Shown here: piece by piece, positions 40,301 through 48,238 of the stretch
Numbering within the stretch: position 1 is the first letter of the stretch
How the letters are laid out: each line of letters opens with the position of its first letter
Assembly: GCF_009176305.1 (NCBI RefSeq)
Contig: NZ_BLAJ01000003.1
Span: forward strand, 744,001-808,000
DNA length: 64,000 bases
Direction of reading: 5' to 3'
Source of the DNA: Martinezella dioscoreae
GTDB lineage: Bacteria > Pseudomonadota > Alphaproteobacteria > Rhizobiales > Rhizobiaceae
Translations under genes and position numbers: made by a program
Notes under the pieces: model-generated
What the model saw: only the letters and a program-made list of their open reading frames with translations
Databases searched by the model: none
Told to the model about the DNA's origin: nothing

Positions 40301-41002
40301 GACAAGGGTTATGCCCCGGCCCAGTATCGCCTCGCCAGCATGTATGAGAAGGGCAACGGCGTCGATCGCGACCTCGTCAAAGCCAAGCAGTATTACGAAC
40401 AGGCCGCCAATCAGGGCAATGCCAGCGCCATGCACAATCTCGCGGTTCTCTACGCCTCGGGCACAGTAGGACCGCAGGATTATGATAGCGCGGCGAACTG
40501 GTTCGTCCGCGCCGCCAACCTCGGCGTCTCCGACAGCCAGTTCAACCTCGCAATCCTCTATGCGCGCGGCAACGGCGTGAAACAGGACCTGCAGGAATCC
40601 TACAAATGGTTCGCGATCGCCGCCAAGAGCGGTGACAAGGACGCCGCGCAGAAGCGTGACGAAGTGGCCAACGCCATGAAACCGGCCGATCTCGAAAGTG
40701 CGCGTGCCAAGGTCGATCTCTGGAAAGTGCAGCCGGCCGATCCGAAGGCCAACGGCACCGACATCCCCGACGAATGGACCACCGGCAAGGGCGTGAACAC
40801 GGCTTCGATCGACATGAAGAAGGCGATCCGCAACATTCAGGCCATCCTCAACAAGAATGGCTTCGACGCCGGTGCACCCGACGGCACCATGGGAGACAAG
40901 ACGGTAGCCGCCCTGAAGAGCTTCCAGAAATCTGTCGGCTTGCCGGCGGATGGACGGGTCACCGATCAGGTGGTCAAGGAGCTTCTCGCCCGCAACAAGT
41001 AG
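37319..41002 (+). CDS. podJ: PodJ-like polar organising protein with Sel1 repeats and peptidoglycan-binding domain
   Basis: The 1227-residue protein has a long charged coiled-coil cytoplasmic part (about residues 50-690), an Ala-rich linker, one membrane helix at about 797-817 (ILLALGAVMLAIMAYPLANTL), a Pro/Ala/Thr-rich periplasmic linker, three to four Sel1-type repeats at about 960-1110 (ALFEIGARYTDGRGVAADMKQA; AQYRLASMYEKGNGVDRD) and a C-terminal peptidoglycan-binding domain (about 1160-1226, KNGFDAGAPDGTMGDKTVAAL). This is the architecture of PodJ, which marks the new pole in Caulobacter and Rhizobiales and couples polarity to division. I start at ATG 37319, not the earlier in-frame ATG at 37235. 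Confidence 0.9.
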   Translation: MSGSRSNHTGTSDWTSLDALSRTIEGLEARIEGLMGTAAARDTRQRVTAGYAPAPERAAPERMPPRPEREQYVSRAYERPLRNERHESDFRSDPLAEIRQRQRTLEANRERLQPRREEIAHAELQPARRPIDSYPQRQPMRAAAADAPVDIAQALVNLRQDLKRDIADSVSREVTALRAEIRDIRENAEDKHFVADVRQDMARLADSINQLAGQPETAGLKAEFDELRSLMDGLAREESLHHVERQVKAIDTSGLQDELVSLAYRLDDIKQHLGGMNDSPAVHALETKLLTIATAMESLGSMMQPQDQAMQRLEGRLSGLADQIDMISRDAGRRQPADDLSGRLEALAMRIDELGSAKAVARLEERLDQLSHLMERSQKATPQPELVTYLADISHKIDALEHGSVGNALADRLDYLARRIDEIDFHPSAPAASLDDSMARRLEGRLSDIAARLEASTAAPPTDTQALRSLEEQIAHLSTLLTAEPRAGGDHLPPDFDRRMSAIEDYMATNDEYIIEAARHAAETVVEAYSREGAMGHGAQAADMAALTALAEDLRHLEDLSRASDERTHRTFEALHDTLLQIADRLDHMEQRKPAPAMPAATFESDVFAEEDAPALRPPMAAQQKAGPIIRTMAPAEASVSAEVAVAQAIDANTKAEIKAAAKKSGKTSLFASLGKRFFMPEKAEPIFLPDRPVIEQAPSIDPADVMPGEEANELLEPGSGAPDIKKILERVRASQNTSRSGNARQPSENERADYIAAARRAAQAAAMEVDQTQRSAPASKKDAKKGGAFSRFRRPILLALGAVMLAIMAYPLANTLTRGQKAPAPAQVSTMVAPADSTAINTVAANTNPAASNQQPAANQAAAPSISTTETAEVQPAPTATDPAAAPANDHLTAATPLDGNQTASEELAPAGSAPAQQATAFVQTENTSAASPATTPAAPEIAVPDGIQPPSLVAAAKSADPVALFEIGARYTDGRGVAADMKQAATWYQLSADKGYAPAQYRLASMYEKGNGVDRDLVKAKQYYEQAANQGNASAMHNLAVLYASGTVGPQDYDSAANWFVRAANLGVSDSQFNLAILYARGNGVKQDLQESYKWFAIAAKSGDKDAAQKRDEVANAMKPADLESARAKVDLWKVQPADPKANGTDIPDEWTTGKGVNTASIDMKKAIRNIQAILNKNGFDAGAPDGTMGDKTVAALKSFQKSVGLPADGRVTDQVVKELLARNK

Positions 41003-41032
41003 CTTCGGGCTGTCGTGCGAAAACGATCAACC

Positions 41033-41066
41033 AAAATGCCGGCGTCAGCACGCCGGCATTTTGTTT
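41033..41066 (+). terminator. Intrinsic terminator after podJ
   Basis: A 12-bp perfect stem (AAAATGCCGGCG / CGCCGGCATTTT) with a 6-base loop is followed by GTTTAG, about 30 bases after the podJ stop. Confidence 0.92.
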
Positions 41067-41289
41067 AGGTAGCTCAAAGCTGCCGCATCCCCTGCCAGCA
41101 CCCACCATTCCGCTATACAGCGTCACAGAAAAGTGGAAAAAGCCGGGTTAGGGTGAATGCGGCAATTCGAAAACTGGGGCAGCTCGGCCTTTCCTAAGGC
41201 TCTGGCAATGATTTCAGATTAGAATCCGCCATTTAAGGGGAAATGGGCTTCGGTCACCGCGCCGAAAAGCCCGCAAATGGGAACAAGGC

Positions 41290-42213
41290 GTGACGATCTA
41301 TCTGCCGATCGCAGAATTGTCGGTGAATATTTTGATTATTCTCGGCATGGGAGCAGCCGTAGGGTTTCTCTCCGGCATGTTTGGCGTCGGCGGCGGCTTC
41401 CTCATCACGCCTCTTCTGATTTTCTACAACATCCCGCCTGTTGTTGCCGTCGCCACCGGCTCCAATCAGGTCGTCGCCTCCTCGGTTTCGGGAGCGCTCA
41501 GCCATTTCCGCCGTGGCTCGCTCGACCTGAAACTGGGCTCGATCCTGCTGGCCGGCGGTCTCGCGGGGGCGACGTTCGGCCTCTGGCTATTCGTGCTCTT
41601 GCGAAGGCTCGGCCAGATCGACCTGATCATTTCCCTGATCTACGTGATTCTCCTCGGCACCGTAGGCTCGCTGATGCTATGGGAAAGCGTGCGAGCCATG
41701 CGCCGCGCAGCCGGCAAACTGCCCCCGGCAACCGGCAAGCCGCGCCATCACAACTGGGTACAGCGGCTGCCGTTGAAACTGCGGTTCAAGAAATCCAAGC
41801 TCTATCTCAGCGCCATTCCGGTCATCGGTCTTGGTTTCTTCGTCGGCATGCTGACGCCGATGGGTATCGGCGGCGGCTTCATTCTTGTGCCCGCCATGAT
41901 CTATCTGCTGCGCGTGCCCACAAATGTCGTTGTCGGCACCTCGTTGTTCCAGGTCATTTTCGTGACGGCCTTTACGACAATCGTCCAGGCAGCCACCAAC
42001 TATTCCGTCGATATCATCCTGGCCTTCCTCTTGATGGTGGCGGGCGTCGTCGGCGCGCAATACGGCGTGCGTGTCGGCCAGAAGCTGCGCGGCGAGCAAT
42101 TGCGCGCACTCCTCGGCCTCCTCGTCCTGGCCGTCGGCCTTCGCCTCGTCATCACTCTCGTGGTGACGCCGGCGGACGTTTACTCCGTCGTCATGGAAGG
42201 GGTGAGCCGATGA
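41290..42213 (+). CDS. TauE/SafE (TSUP) family permease
   Basis: The 307-residue protein has about eight helices with the two-fold TSUP repeat: VGFLSGMFGVGGGFLITPLLIFYNIPPVVAVATGSNQVV in the first half and VGMLTPMGIGGGFILVPAMIYLLRVPTNVVVGTSLFQV in the second. The family exports or imports sulfite, sulfonates, thiosulfate and related anions. The start is GTG 41290. Its end overlaps the next gene by 4 bases (ATGA), so the two products probably act together. Confidence 0.88.
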   Translation: MTIYLPIAELSVNILIILGMGAAVGFLSGMFGVGGGFLITPLLIFYNIPPVVAVATGSNQVVASSVSGALSHFRRGSLDLKLGSILLAGGLAGATFGLWLFVLLRRLGQIDLIISLIYVILLGTVGSLMLWESVRAMRRAAGKLPPATGKPRHHNWVQRLPLKLRFKKSKLYLSAIPVIGLGFFVGMLTPMGIGGGFILVPAMIYLLRVPTNVVVGTSLFQVIFVTAFTTIVQAATNYSVDIILAFLLMVAGVVGAQYGVRVGQKLRGEQLRALLGLLVLAVGLRLVITLVVTPADVYSVVMEGVSR

Positions 42214-43019
42214 GAGGATTCGGACTGCTCCTTGCCGCCGCATTGCTGCTCACTCCGTTCACCGCGCCGGCGCAAGTGCTGCTCGATCAGCCGACGACCT
42301 CGACCACGGCGCGGGAGACGATGGAGATCGGCACATCGACGAGCGAAATCGCCATCACCTCGGACTTCACCGGCGCCGATCTGACGATCTTCGGCGCCCT
42401 TTCCAACACCGACCAGCTGCTTCTGGCAATCGGCCAGTACGATATCGTCGTCGTGCTGGAGGGGCCGCGCGAGAATGCAACGGTTCGCAGGAAAGAGCGC
42501 GTCTTCGGCATATGGGTCAACACCCGCTCGATGACGTTCGAGCATGTGCCGGAAGCCTATTCGCTCTCGAGCACGCGTGCGGTCGACAATATCACCACGC
42601 CGCTCGAACTCAGCGACCGCGGCATTGGCGTCGACCATCTTCCGCTGACGCCGGTCGGCTTCGTCGGCAATGTTGGCGATGTCCCGGAATTCCGCAACGC
42701 CTTCCGACGCCTGCAGAAAGCCGGCGGGCTCTATGAAAGCGACCCCGCCGGCGTTCGCTTCGTCAGCTCCTCGCTCTTCAAGGCAACGCTCAGGGTTCCA
42801 GCCGATGTGCCGAATGGGGTGCATACAGTGCGCGCCTATCTTTTCAAGAGCGGCAAGTTCCTGAGCGAGAAATCGCTGCCGCTGCGCGTCATCAAGACGG
42901 GTATAGAGCAGACGATTACGGATGCGGCGCATCAGCGGCCGATCACCTATGGCATTTTCTCGGTGCTGCTCGCCCTCGTCACCGGCTGGGGCGCAAGCTT
43001 CATCTTCCGGAAGAACTGA
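42210..43019 (+). CDS. TIGR02186-type secreted, membrane-anchored protein
   Basis: The 269-residue protein starts with a signal peptide (MRGFGLLLAAALLLTPFTAPAQ), continues as a beta-rich extracytoplasmic domain (TMEIGTSTSEIAITSDFTGADLTIFGA) and ends with one membrane helix (FSVLLALVTGWGASFIF). It matches my memory of the alphaproteobacterial family TIGR02186, usually found beside a TauE/SafE permease, as here. Function is unknown; a periplasmic accessory to the permease is a reasonable guess. Confidence 0.78.
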   Translation: MRGFGLLLAAALLLTPFTAPAQVLLDQPTTSTTARETMEIGTSTSEIAITSDFTGADLTIFGALSNTDQLLLAIGQYDIVVVLEGPRENATVRRKERVFGIWVNTRSMTFEHVPEAYSLSSTRAVDNITTPLELSDRGIGVDHLPLTPVGFVGNVGDVPEFRNAFRRLQKAGGLYESDPAGVRFVSSSLFKATLRVPADVPNGVHTVRAYLFKSGKFLSEKSLPLRVIKTGIEQTITDAAHQRPITYGIFSVLLALVTGWGASFIFRKN

Positions 43020-43523
43020 TCAACCGCTTTTCCGGCGATTGGCGACCTCGATATACGCTTCGGTCAACCGGCCGAGCACCGAGGGCGTGCCCGGGAGCAG
43101 CACCTTGCCGAGATGCTTGGCACGCAACTCCTCCATGAAATCATCCCAGAGTTTTGGGCCGCCATCCTCCAGGAGTTCGGCCCGGATCGACAGCTCCTCG
43201 GAAACCGGCAGATGCTTGCGGCCCCAGGCACCCATATGGGCAAAAATGGGCACGAGGTCGATCGACATTTCCGTCAGGCTGTAGACGGCCTTCTGCTTGT
43301 GAGTGGGATCGCTTTCGCGGGTCAGCAGACCACGTTCCACCAGCCGCTTCAGCCGATCGGCGAGAATATTGGAAGCAATCCTCTCCTGCGAATTCTGCAG
43401 CAACTCGCGAAAATGCCGGCGATTGCCGAACATGATGTCCCTGATGACGATCAGGCTCCAGCGATCACCGAGGATTTCCAGGGTCAAATTGATCGGGCAG
43501 CCGGAACGATGCACTGCGTCCAT
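43020..43523 (-). CDS. HxlR-family transcriptional regulator
   Basis: This 167-residue winged-helix protein has the HxlR core (CPINLTLEILGDRWSLIVIRDIMFGNRRHFRELLQ...ISNILADRLKRL-type region) and a single Cys at residue 9 just before helix 1, the position used for thiol sensing in HxlR members such as HypR and YodB. ATG 43523 is preferred because GGAGG lies 5 bases upstream. It is divergent from the reductase-like gene, 111 bases away, and its stop abuts that of the TIGR02186 gene. Confidence 0.9.
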   Translation of the reverse strand: MDAVHRSGCPINLTLEILGDRWSLIVIRDIMFGNRRHFRELLQNSQERIASNILADRLKRLVERGLLTRESDPTHKQKAVYSLTEMSIDLVPIFAHMGAWGRKHLPVSEELSIRAELLEDGGPKLWDDFMEELRAKHLGKVLLPGTPSVLGRLTEAYIEVANRRKSG

Positions 43524-43572
43524 AAGGGCCTCCAAAAGACCGCTTGCATTTTGCTATCAGTACGATTAATTT

Positions 43573-43596
43573 GCAACTACTTTCTTTTAGCAACTA
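43573..43596. promoter_or_regulatory. GCAACTA direct repeat, possible HxlR site
   Basis: GCAACTA occurs at 43573-43579 and 43590-43596, 17 bp apart, in the AT-rich divergent promoter between the HxlR and reductase-like genes. It is a candidate regulator-binding site but only by position. Confidence 0.4.
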
Positions 43597-43634
43597 GTTT
43601 TGATTATGGTACGGTTATCACAATGGAGGAAGTG

Positions 43635-44195
43635 ATGAGGAAGCTCGTTATCTGGAATCTCATGACGCTCGACGGCTATTTCGAGGGAACCAAGCCGTGG
43701 GACCTTGATTTTCATATGCTCGCCTGGGGCGATGAGCTGGAATATTATGCGACCGAGCTCGGCAAGGAAGGCGATCTGCTGATCTTCGGCCGCAAAACCT
43801 ATGAAGGCATGGCCGCCTATTGGCCGACCGCGACGGAAGCGCCCGACATCGCCGCCTACATGAACGGTATCGCCAAGATTGCAGCCTCGCGGACGCTCGA
43901 CAAGGCGGAGTGGAACAATACCCGCGTCGTTGGTGACATCGTCGCTGAGGTGAAAAAGCTGAAGCAAGAACCCGGCAAGACCATGTTCGTCTTCGGCAGC
44001 GCTGAAGTGACCGATGCATTGCTCAAGGCGGGGCTGGTCGATGAGCTCAGGATCTGCCTCGTTCCTGTCGTCCTCGGTGCCGGCAATCCGCATTTTAAAC
44101 CGGCAGCCGACCAGCGCCCGATGAAGCTCATCGGCTCCACGCCCCTCAAAACCGGGGCTGTCATCCTGCGTTACGAACCGGCGAACGCGGCCTAG
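43635..44195 (+). CDS. RibD C-terminal/dihydrofolate reductase-like protein
   Basis: The 186-residue protein has the DHFR-like fold of the RibD C-terminal family: a short N-terminal strand (MRKLVIWNLMTLDGYFEG), the nucleotide region LLIFGRKTYEGMAAYWP and the FVFGSAEVTDALLKAGLVDELRICLVPVVLGAG signature. Stand-alone members are NADPH-dependent reductases of unknown substrate. ATG 43635 has GGAGGA upstream; an ATG four codons earlier is possible. It is divergent from the HxlR gene, which probably controls it. Its stop overlaps the convergent pdeM stop by 4 bases. Confidence 0.87.
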   Translation: MRKLVIWNLMTLDGYFEGTKPWDLDFHMLAWGDELEYYATELGKEGDLLIFGRKTYEGMAAYWPTATEAPDIAAYMNGIAKIAASRTLDKAEWNNTRVVGDIVAEVKKLKQEPGKTMFVFGSAEVTDALLKAGLVDELRICLVPVVLGAGNPHFKPAADQRPMKLIGSTPLKTGAVILRYEPANAA

Positions 44196-44926
44196 GCCGA
44201 GAGATTGCCGAACCGCACGGAGTAGATGCGGTCGCGGCCCAGCAGGTGCGCGATCAAGCTCTCGCGCTCGAAAAGGCCGGCCATGGCCTTGTGGCGAAGA
44301 TCGAGGCCGCCGGTCATCACGCCGAAGGCGGGCATCAGCAGGCGGGCGCCATCGGTGGCAAAGCACGGGCGGCGCACCGATTTCTCGCGACGCCGAACGG
44401 TGGCCGAGGGATGCAGGTGGCCGGCGATCTCGCCGGCCTGCAACCCGGCCTTTGGCTCATGGCGGAACGTTAAACCACCGTAATGCATCTCATCAACCGA
44501 ATGGCCGGGGAGATCGACGGTGCCATCCGGATCATGATTGCCGTTGATCCAGATCCATTCGCGGCCGCGCGCCATGTTAACGATCAGGCTGCGAAACTCT
44601 TCCGGCAAGTGCTGCGAACCGATCCGATCGTGGAAATTGTCGCCCAGCGACACCACGAGTTTCGGATCATAGCGGGAGATGACGGCGGAGAGGACCGTCA
44701 GGGTCGCCAGCGTATCGTAGGGCGGCAGCATCATGCCTCGGCGGGCAAAGGCCGCGCCCTTTTCCAGATGCAGATCGGAGACGACGAGAATGCCCGCATC
44801 CGGCAGATAGAGCGCGCCGAGCGGATCGCAGACGGCGGCGACGCCATGAATGACGGCCTCGACACCCAGCGCACTGGTTGCGCCGTTGCCTTCATTCATA
44901 TCTCGCGCTAGCGCCAGGCGGTTCAT
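44192..44926 (-). CDS. pdeM: Ligase-associated DNA damage response endonuclease PdeM
   Basis: This metallophosphoesterase of about 244 residues has the calcineurin-type motifs VSDLHLEKG, SLGDNFHD, WINGNHDP and a GEIAGHLHPSA His motif. It belongs to the PdeM family, which is found with a DEXH helicase, a nuclease and an ATP-dependent DNA ligase in bacterial repair cassettes. Here it follows the helicase by about 40 bases. The start is uncertain (GTG 44929, ATG 44926 or ATG 44899). Confidence 0.88.
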   Translation of the reverse strand: MNRLALARDMNEGNGATSALGVEAVIHGVAAVCDPLGALYLPDAGILVVSDLHLEKGAAFARRGMMLPPYDTLATLTVLSAVISRYDPKLVVSLGDNFHDRIGSQHLPEEFRSLIVNMARGREWIWINGNHDPDGTVDLPGHSVDEMHYGGLTFRHEPKAGLQAGEIAGHLHPSATVRRREKSVRRPCFATDGARLLMPAFGVMTGGLDLRHKAMAGLFERESLIAHLLGRDRIYSVRFGNLSA

Positions 44927-44967
44927 CACCGTAACAATCTACCTTCGTCGTCTGCTTTGCAGCATCC

Positions 44968-47577
44968 CTATTCCATCGCTTCGCGGATCAGGTCGTCAGC
45001 CGCTTCCGCAAGCAGAGAATCGTGAGCCTCGCCCGGTACCGGCACCTTGCCGATTTCCAGCATCACCGGAACGGCGAGCGGAGAAATATGGTCCAGCGCG
45101 CGATGGGTGATATGGCCCCTGATTCGCTTCAGCATATCCGCAAGACGGCCAATATCCAAAAGTCCGGTCGCGGCATCCTGCCTCGTTGCCTGCAGCAGGA
45201 TATGATCGGGCTCGTGGCTGCGCAGCACGTCGTAGATCAGATCGGCCGAGACGGTCACCTGCCGGCCGGTCTTTTCCTTGCCCGGATGCCGGCGCTCGAT
45301 CAAGCCTGCAATCACGGCGCAATTGCGGAAGGTCCGCTTCAGCAGGAAAGATTCATCGAGCCAGGCTTCGAGATCGTCGCCGAGCATATCCTCGTCGAAG
45401 AGATCGGAGAGGCTGAGGCGCCCGTTGGCGATCATCAGTCCCATATCTTCAAGGCCCCAAATGCCGAGAGAATAATCGGTCGCGACGAAGCCCATGGGCT
45501 TGGCGCCGGCGCGCTCCAGCCTTCGGGTCAGCAGCATGCCGAGCGTCTGGTGCGCCAGCCTTCCCTCGAAAGGATAGGCAACCATGTAGGCGCGGCTGCC
45601 GCGCGGGAAGGTTTCGATCAGAAACTCGTCGCGCTTCGGCAGCAGCGACTTCTCGTTCTGAATTTCCAGCCAATCGCGCACCTGATCCGGCAGGCGGTGC
45701 CGCCGGTCGGGATCGGCTATCATCGCCCGCACCTGATCGGCCAGGTAGGTGGACAGCGGGAACTTGCCGCCGGCATAGGAGGGAATTTTCGGATCCAGCG
45801 AGAAGGCCTGCGACGCGAGGCATTCGCTCTCGCGGATGCCTTCGAAGCGCAGAACCTTGCCGGAAAAGAGGAAGGTATCGCCGGGTGACAACTGCTCGAC
45901 GAAATATTCCTCGACCTTGCCGAGCGGCGCGCCGCCTCTTCCGAGTGAGCCCAGCGCGTTGCGCTTTACCAGGCGGATGTTGAGCATCGCCTCTTCGACG
46001 ATCGTGCCGAGGTTCAGCCGGTATTGCTGGGCGACCTGCGGATTGGAGACGCGCCAGCGCCCATCCGCCGTCTTGCGGATACGGGCATAGCGCTCGTAAG
46101 TTCGGAGCGCATAGCCGCCGGTGGCGACGAAATCGATGATGCGCTCGAAGGTCTCCCAGGAAAGCTCGGCATACGGTGCTGCACTCTGCACCTCGTCATA
46201 AAGTTCGAGCATGTCAAAGGGCTCGGCGCAGGCCATGCCGAGCACATGCTGGGCGAGAACGTCGAGCGCTCCGGCGCCAATGGGTGGTGTGTCCTGCGCG
46301 CCGGTATAGTTGGCATCAAGCGCTCCCTGGCATTCCATGACTTCGAAGCGGTTGGCCGGCACAAGAATTGCTTTCGAGGGTTCATCCATGCGGTGATTGG
46401 CACGGCCGATGCGCTGGGCAAGGCGGCTTGCGCCTTTCGGCGCGCCGACATGAATGACAAGATCGACGTCGCCCCAATCTATACCGAGATCGAGCGTGGA
46501 GGTGGCGACGACGGCGCGCAGCCGGTTCTCCGCCATAGCCGCCTCCACCTTTCGGCGCTGGCCGACATCGAGCGAGCCGTGGTGCAGGGCGATCGGCAGA
46601 TTGTCGTCATTGGCCGACCATAGCTCCTGGAACAGCATTTCGGCCTGCGAGCGCGTGTTGACGAAGAGCAGCGTCGTGCGATGGGCCTTCAGCTCGCGAT
46701 AGATATCGGGGATCGCATATTTGGCCGAGTGGCCGGACCAGGGGATGCGCTCTTCCGTCGCAAGGATCGAGATATCGGGCTTGGCGCCACCTTCGACGAT
46801 GACGAGGCCCGCATGGCGCTCCTCCCCCGGCCGCTGCGCTACCAGCCATTTCTGCAGATCTATGGGGTCGGCAACCGTCGCTGAAAGACCGATGGTCTGC
46901 ACGCGCGGCGCCAGCTTGCGGATGCGGGCAAGGCCAAGGGACAGCATATGACCGCGCTTGGAGGTGACGAGCGAATGCAGTTCATCGAAGACGATGTATT
47001 TCAAATCCTTGAAGAAGCGCTCGGCCTCACGATTGGCGAGCAGCAGCGCCACCTGCTCCGGCGTCGTCAGCAGGATATCGGGCGGGTTGAGCTTCTGCCG
47101 CTGCCGCTTGCCGCTCGGCGTATCGCCGGTGCGGTTTTCGACCGTGACAGGCAGGCCCATCTCCGAAACGGGCTTCATCAGGTTGCGCTCGATATCGACC
47201 GCCAGCGCCTTCAGCGGCGAGATGTAGAGCGTATGGATGCCGGTGAAGGCCGAACCTGGTGGGATCTTGCCGCGCCGAGTGAGATCCGTCAGCGACGGCA
47301 GGAAGCCGGCGAGCGTCTTGCCGGCGCCAGTGGGCGCAATCAGCAGCGTGCTTTCGCCGGCTTCGGCGCGGGCCAGCAGCTCCAGCTGATGCGCACGCGG
47401 CTGCCAGCCCTTTTCCGCAAACCAGCGGAGAAAAGGGGCAGGTAAGACAAAGGGGTACTGCGCGTCGATCTGGTCCACGGGCTTCAATGTAATGGATATG
47501 CGGCGGATGAGAAGCGGGGAGACTTCGTGTCCTTTCGTTTCAGCGTTTGCGGAGAACGCAATACCCCCCTCTGTCAC
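44968..47577 (-). CDS. Ligase-associated DEXH-box helicase (Lhr-type)
   Basis: The superfamily 2 helicase has Walker A APTGAGKTLAGFLPSL, motif II FDELHSLV, motif III GLSATV, late motifs VATSTLDLGIDWGDVDLVIHVG and QRIGRANHR, then the Lhr-core C-terminal region. It works with PdeM in a DNA repair set. The frame opens at a GTG (47577) that lies inside a palindromic repeat; the conserved part begins near VDQIDAQYPFVLP, so the true start may be TTG 47484 or GTG 47475. None of these has a clear ribosome site. Confidence 0.88.
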   Translation of the reverse strand: MTEGGIAFSANAETKGHEVSPLLIRRISITLKPVDQIDAQYPFVLPAPFLRWFAEKGWQPRAHQLELLARAEAGESTLLIAPTGAGKTLAGFLPSLTDLTRRGKIPPGSAFTGIHTLYISPLKALAVDIERNLMKPVSEMGLPVTVENRTGDTPSGKRQRQKLNPPDILLTTPEQVALLLANREAERFFKDLKYIVFDELHSLVTSKRGHMLSLGLARIRKLAPRVQTIGLSATVADPIDLQKWLVAQRPGEERHAGLVIVEGGAKPDISILATEERIPWSGHSAKYAIPDIYRELKAHRTTLLFVNTRSQAEMLFQELWSANDDNLPIALHHGSLDVGQRRKVEAAMAENRLRAVVATSTLDLGIDWGDVDLVIHVGAPKGASRLAQRIGRANHRMDEPSKAILVPANRFEVMECQGALDANYTGAQDTPPIGAGALDVLAQHVLGMACAEPFDMLELYDEVQSAAPYAELSWETFERIIDFVATGGYALRTYERYARIRKTADGRWRVSNPQVAQQYRLNLGTIVEEAMLNIRLVKRNALGSLGRGGAPLGKVEEYFVEQLSPGDTFLFSGKVLRFEGIRESECLASQAFSLDPKIPSYAGGKFPLSTYLADQVRAMIADPDRRHRLPDQVRDWLEIQNEKSLLPKRDEFLIETFPRGSRAYMVAYPFEGRLAHQTLGMLLTRRLERAGAKPMGFVATDYSLGIWGLEDMGLMIANGRLSLSDLFDEDMLGDDLEAWLDESFLLKRTFRNCAVIAGLIERRHPGKEKTGRQVTVSADLIYDVLRSHEPDHILLQATRQDAATGLLDIGRLADMLKRIRGHITHRALDHISPLAVPVMLEIGKVPVPGEAHDSLLAEAADDLIREAME

Positions 47578-47596
47578 TGTTGTGACAGAGGGGGGT
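47563..47596. repeat. Perfect 15-bp hairpin, CTGTCAC-type repeat
   Basis: ACCCCCCTCTGTCAC, loop TGTT, then GTGACAGAGGGGGGT form a perfect stem of 15 bp. It is a shortened relative of the units at 27314 and 27450, lacking the second hairpin, and overlaps the first codons of the helicase frame. Confidence 0.85.
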
Positions 47597-47668
47597 GTCA
47601 GACGTCCGACATATTCAAATGCAGCTTACATGCCGCTCATTTCAAGGGCCTTGACTCCCACCATAATC

Positions 47669-47687
47669 GTGGATAAAAATTATCTAC
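47669..47687. promoter_or_regulatory. Inverted repeat, putative Rrf2 operator
   Basis: GTGGATAA-AAA-TTATCTAC (7 of 8 positions paired, 3-base spacer) ends 18 bases before the Rrf2 start codon, the expected place for an autoregulatory Rrf2 site. Confidence 0.6.
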
Positions 47688-47705
47688 AATTAGAAAGGCA
47701 CCAAG

Positions 47706-48209
47706 ATGAAGCTCGGAGACGGCGTCGAACAATCCATCCATTGCGTTGCCATGCTGTCGGGTTTGTCCGATGGCGGCGTGCTCTCGGCTGCGGCGCTTGC
47801 GGAATTTCACGGCGTTTCGGTCAGTTATCTTCTGAAGCACCTGCAGGCGCTTTCTGGCGCCGGCATTCTCGATACCGTGCCGGGGCCGAAGGGCGGATAT
47901 CGGCTGGCGCGCAAGCCGGAGGAGATCACGCTTCTCGATATCGTACTGGCGGCTGAAGGCCCAGCACCCGCCTTCCGCTGCGCGGAAATCCGCCAGCGCG
48001 GCCCGAACCCGCTGGAAGGGCGCTACTTCGCCAAGCCCTGCGGCATCAATGCCGCCATGCTGGCAGCAGAACGCGTCTATCGGGCCGAATTGGCAAAGAC
48101 AACGATCGCCGACGTGCTGACCGACCTCCGGCAGACGGACACGGACGGTGGCATAGCCGCGAGAGGCTGCGCCTTTCTCGAGCTGCATGAACGCAAGACC
48201 AGAAACTGA
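47706..48209 (+). CDS. Rrf2-family transcriptional regulator
   Basis: The 167-residue protein has the Rrf2 winged helix (LSAAALAEFHGVSVSYLLKHLQALSGAGILDTVPGPKGGYRLAR). Its cysteines are C13, C92, C112 and C155; the C-x5-C-x5-7-C iron-sulfur motif of IscR/NsrR is absent, so it may use a thiol or a differently held cofactor. It is followed after 29 bases by a CMD-family gene, a frequent pairing, and preceded by an inverted repeat that may be its own operator. Confidence 0.9.
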   Translation: MKLGDGVEQSIHCVAMLSGLSDGGVLSAAALAEFHGVSVSYLLKHLQALSGAGILDTVPGPKGGYRLARKPEEITLLDIVLAAEGPAPAFRCAEIRQRGPNPLEGRYFAKPCGINAAMLAAERVYRAELAKTTIADVLTDLRQTDTDGGIAARGCAFLELHERKTRN

Positions 48210-48238
48210 ACCTCAATTTAAAACCCAAGGAGAAGACC

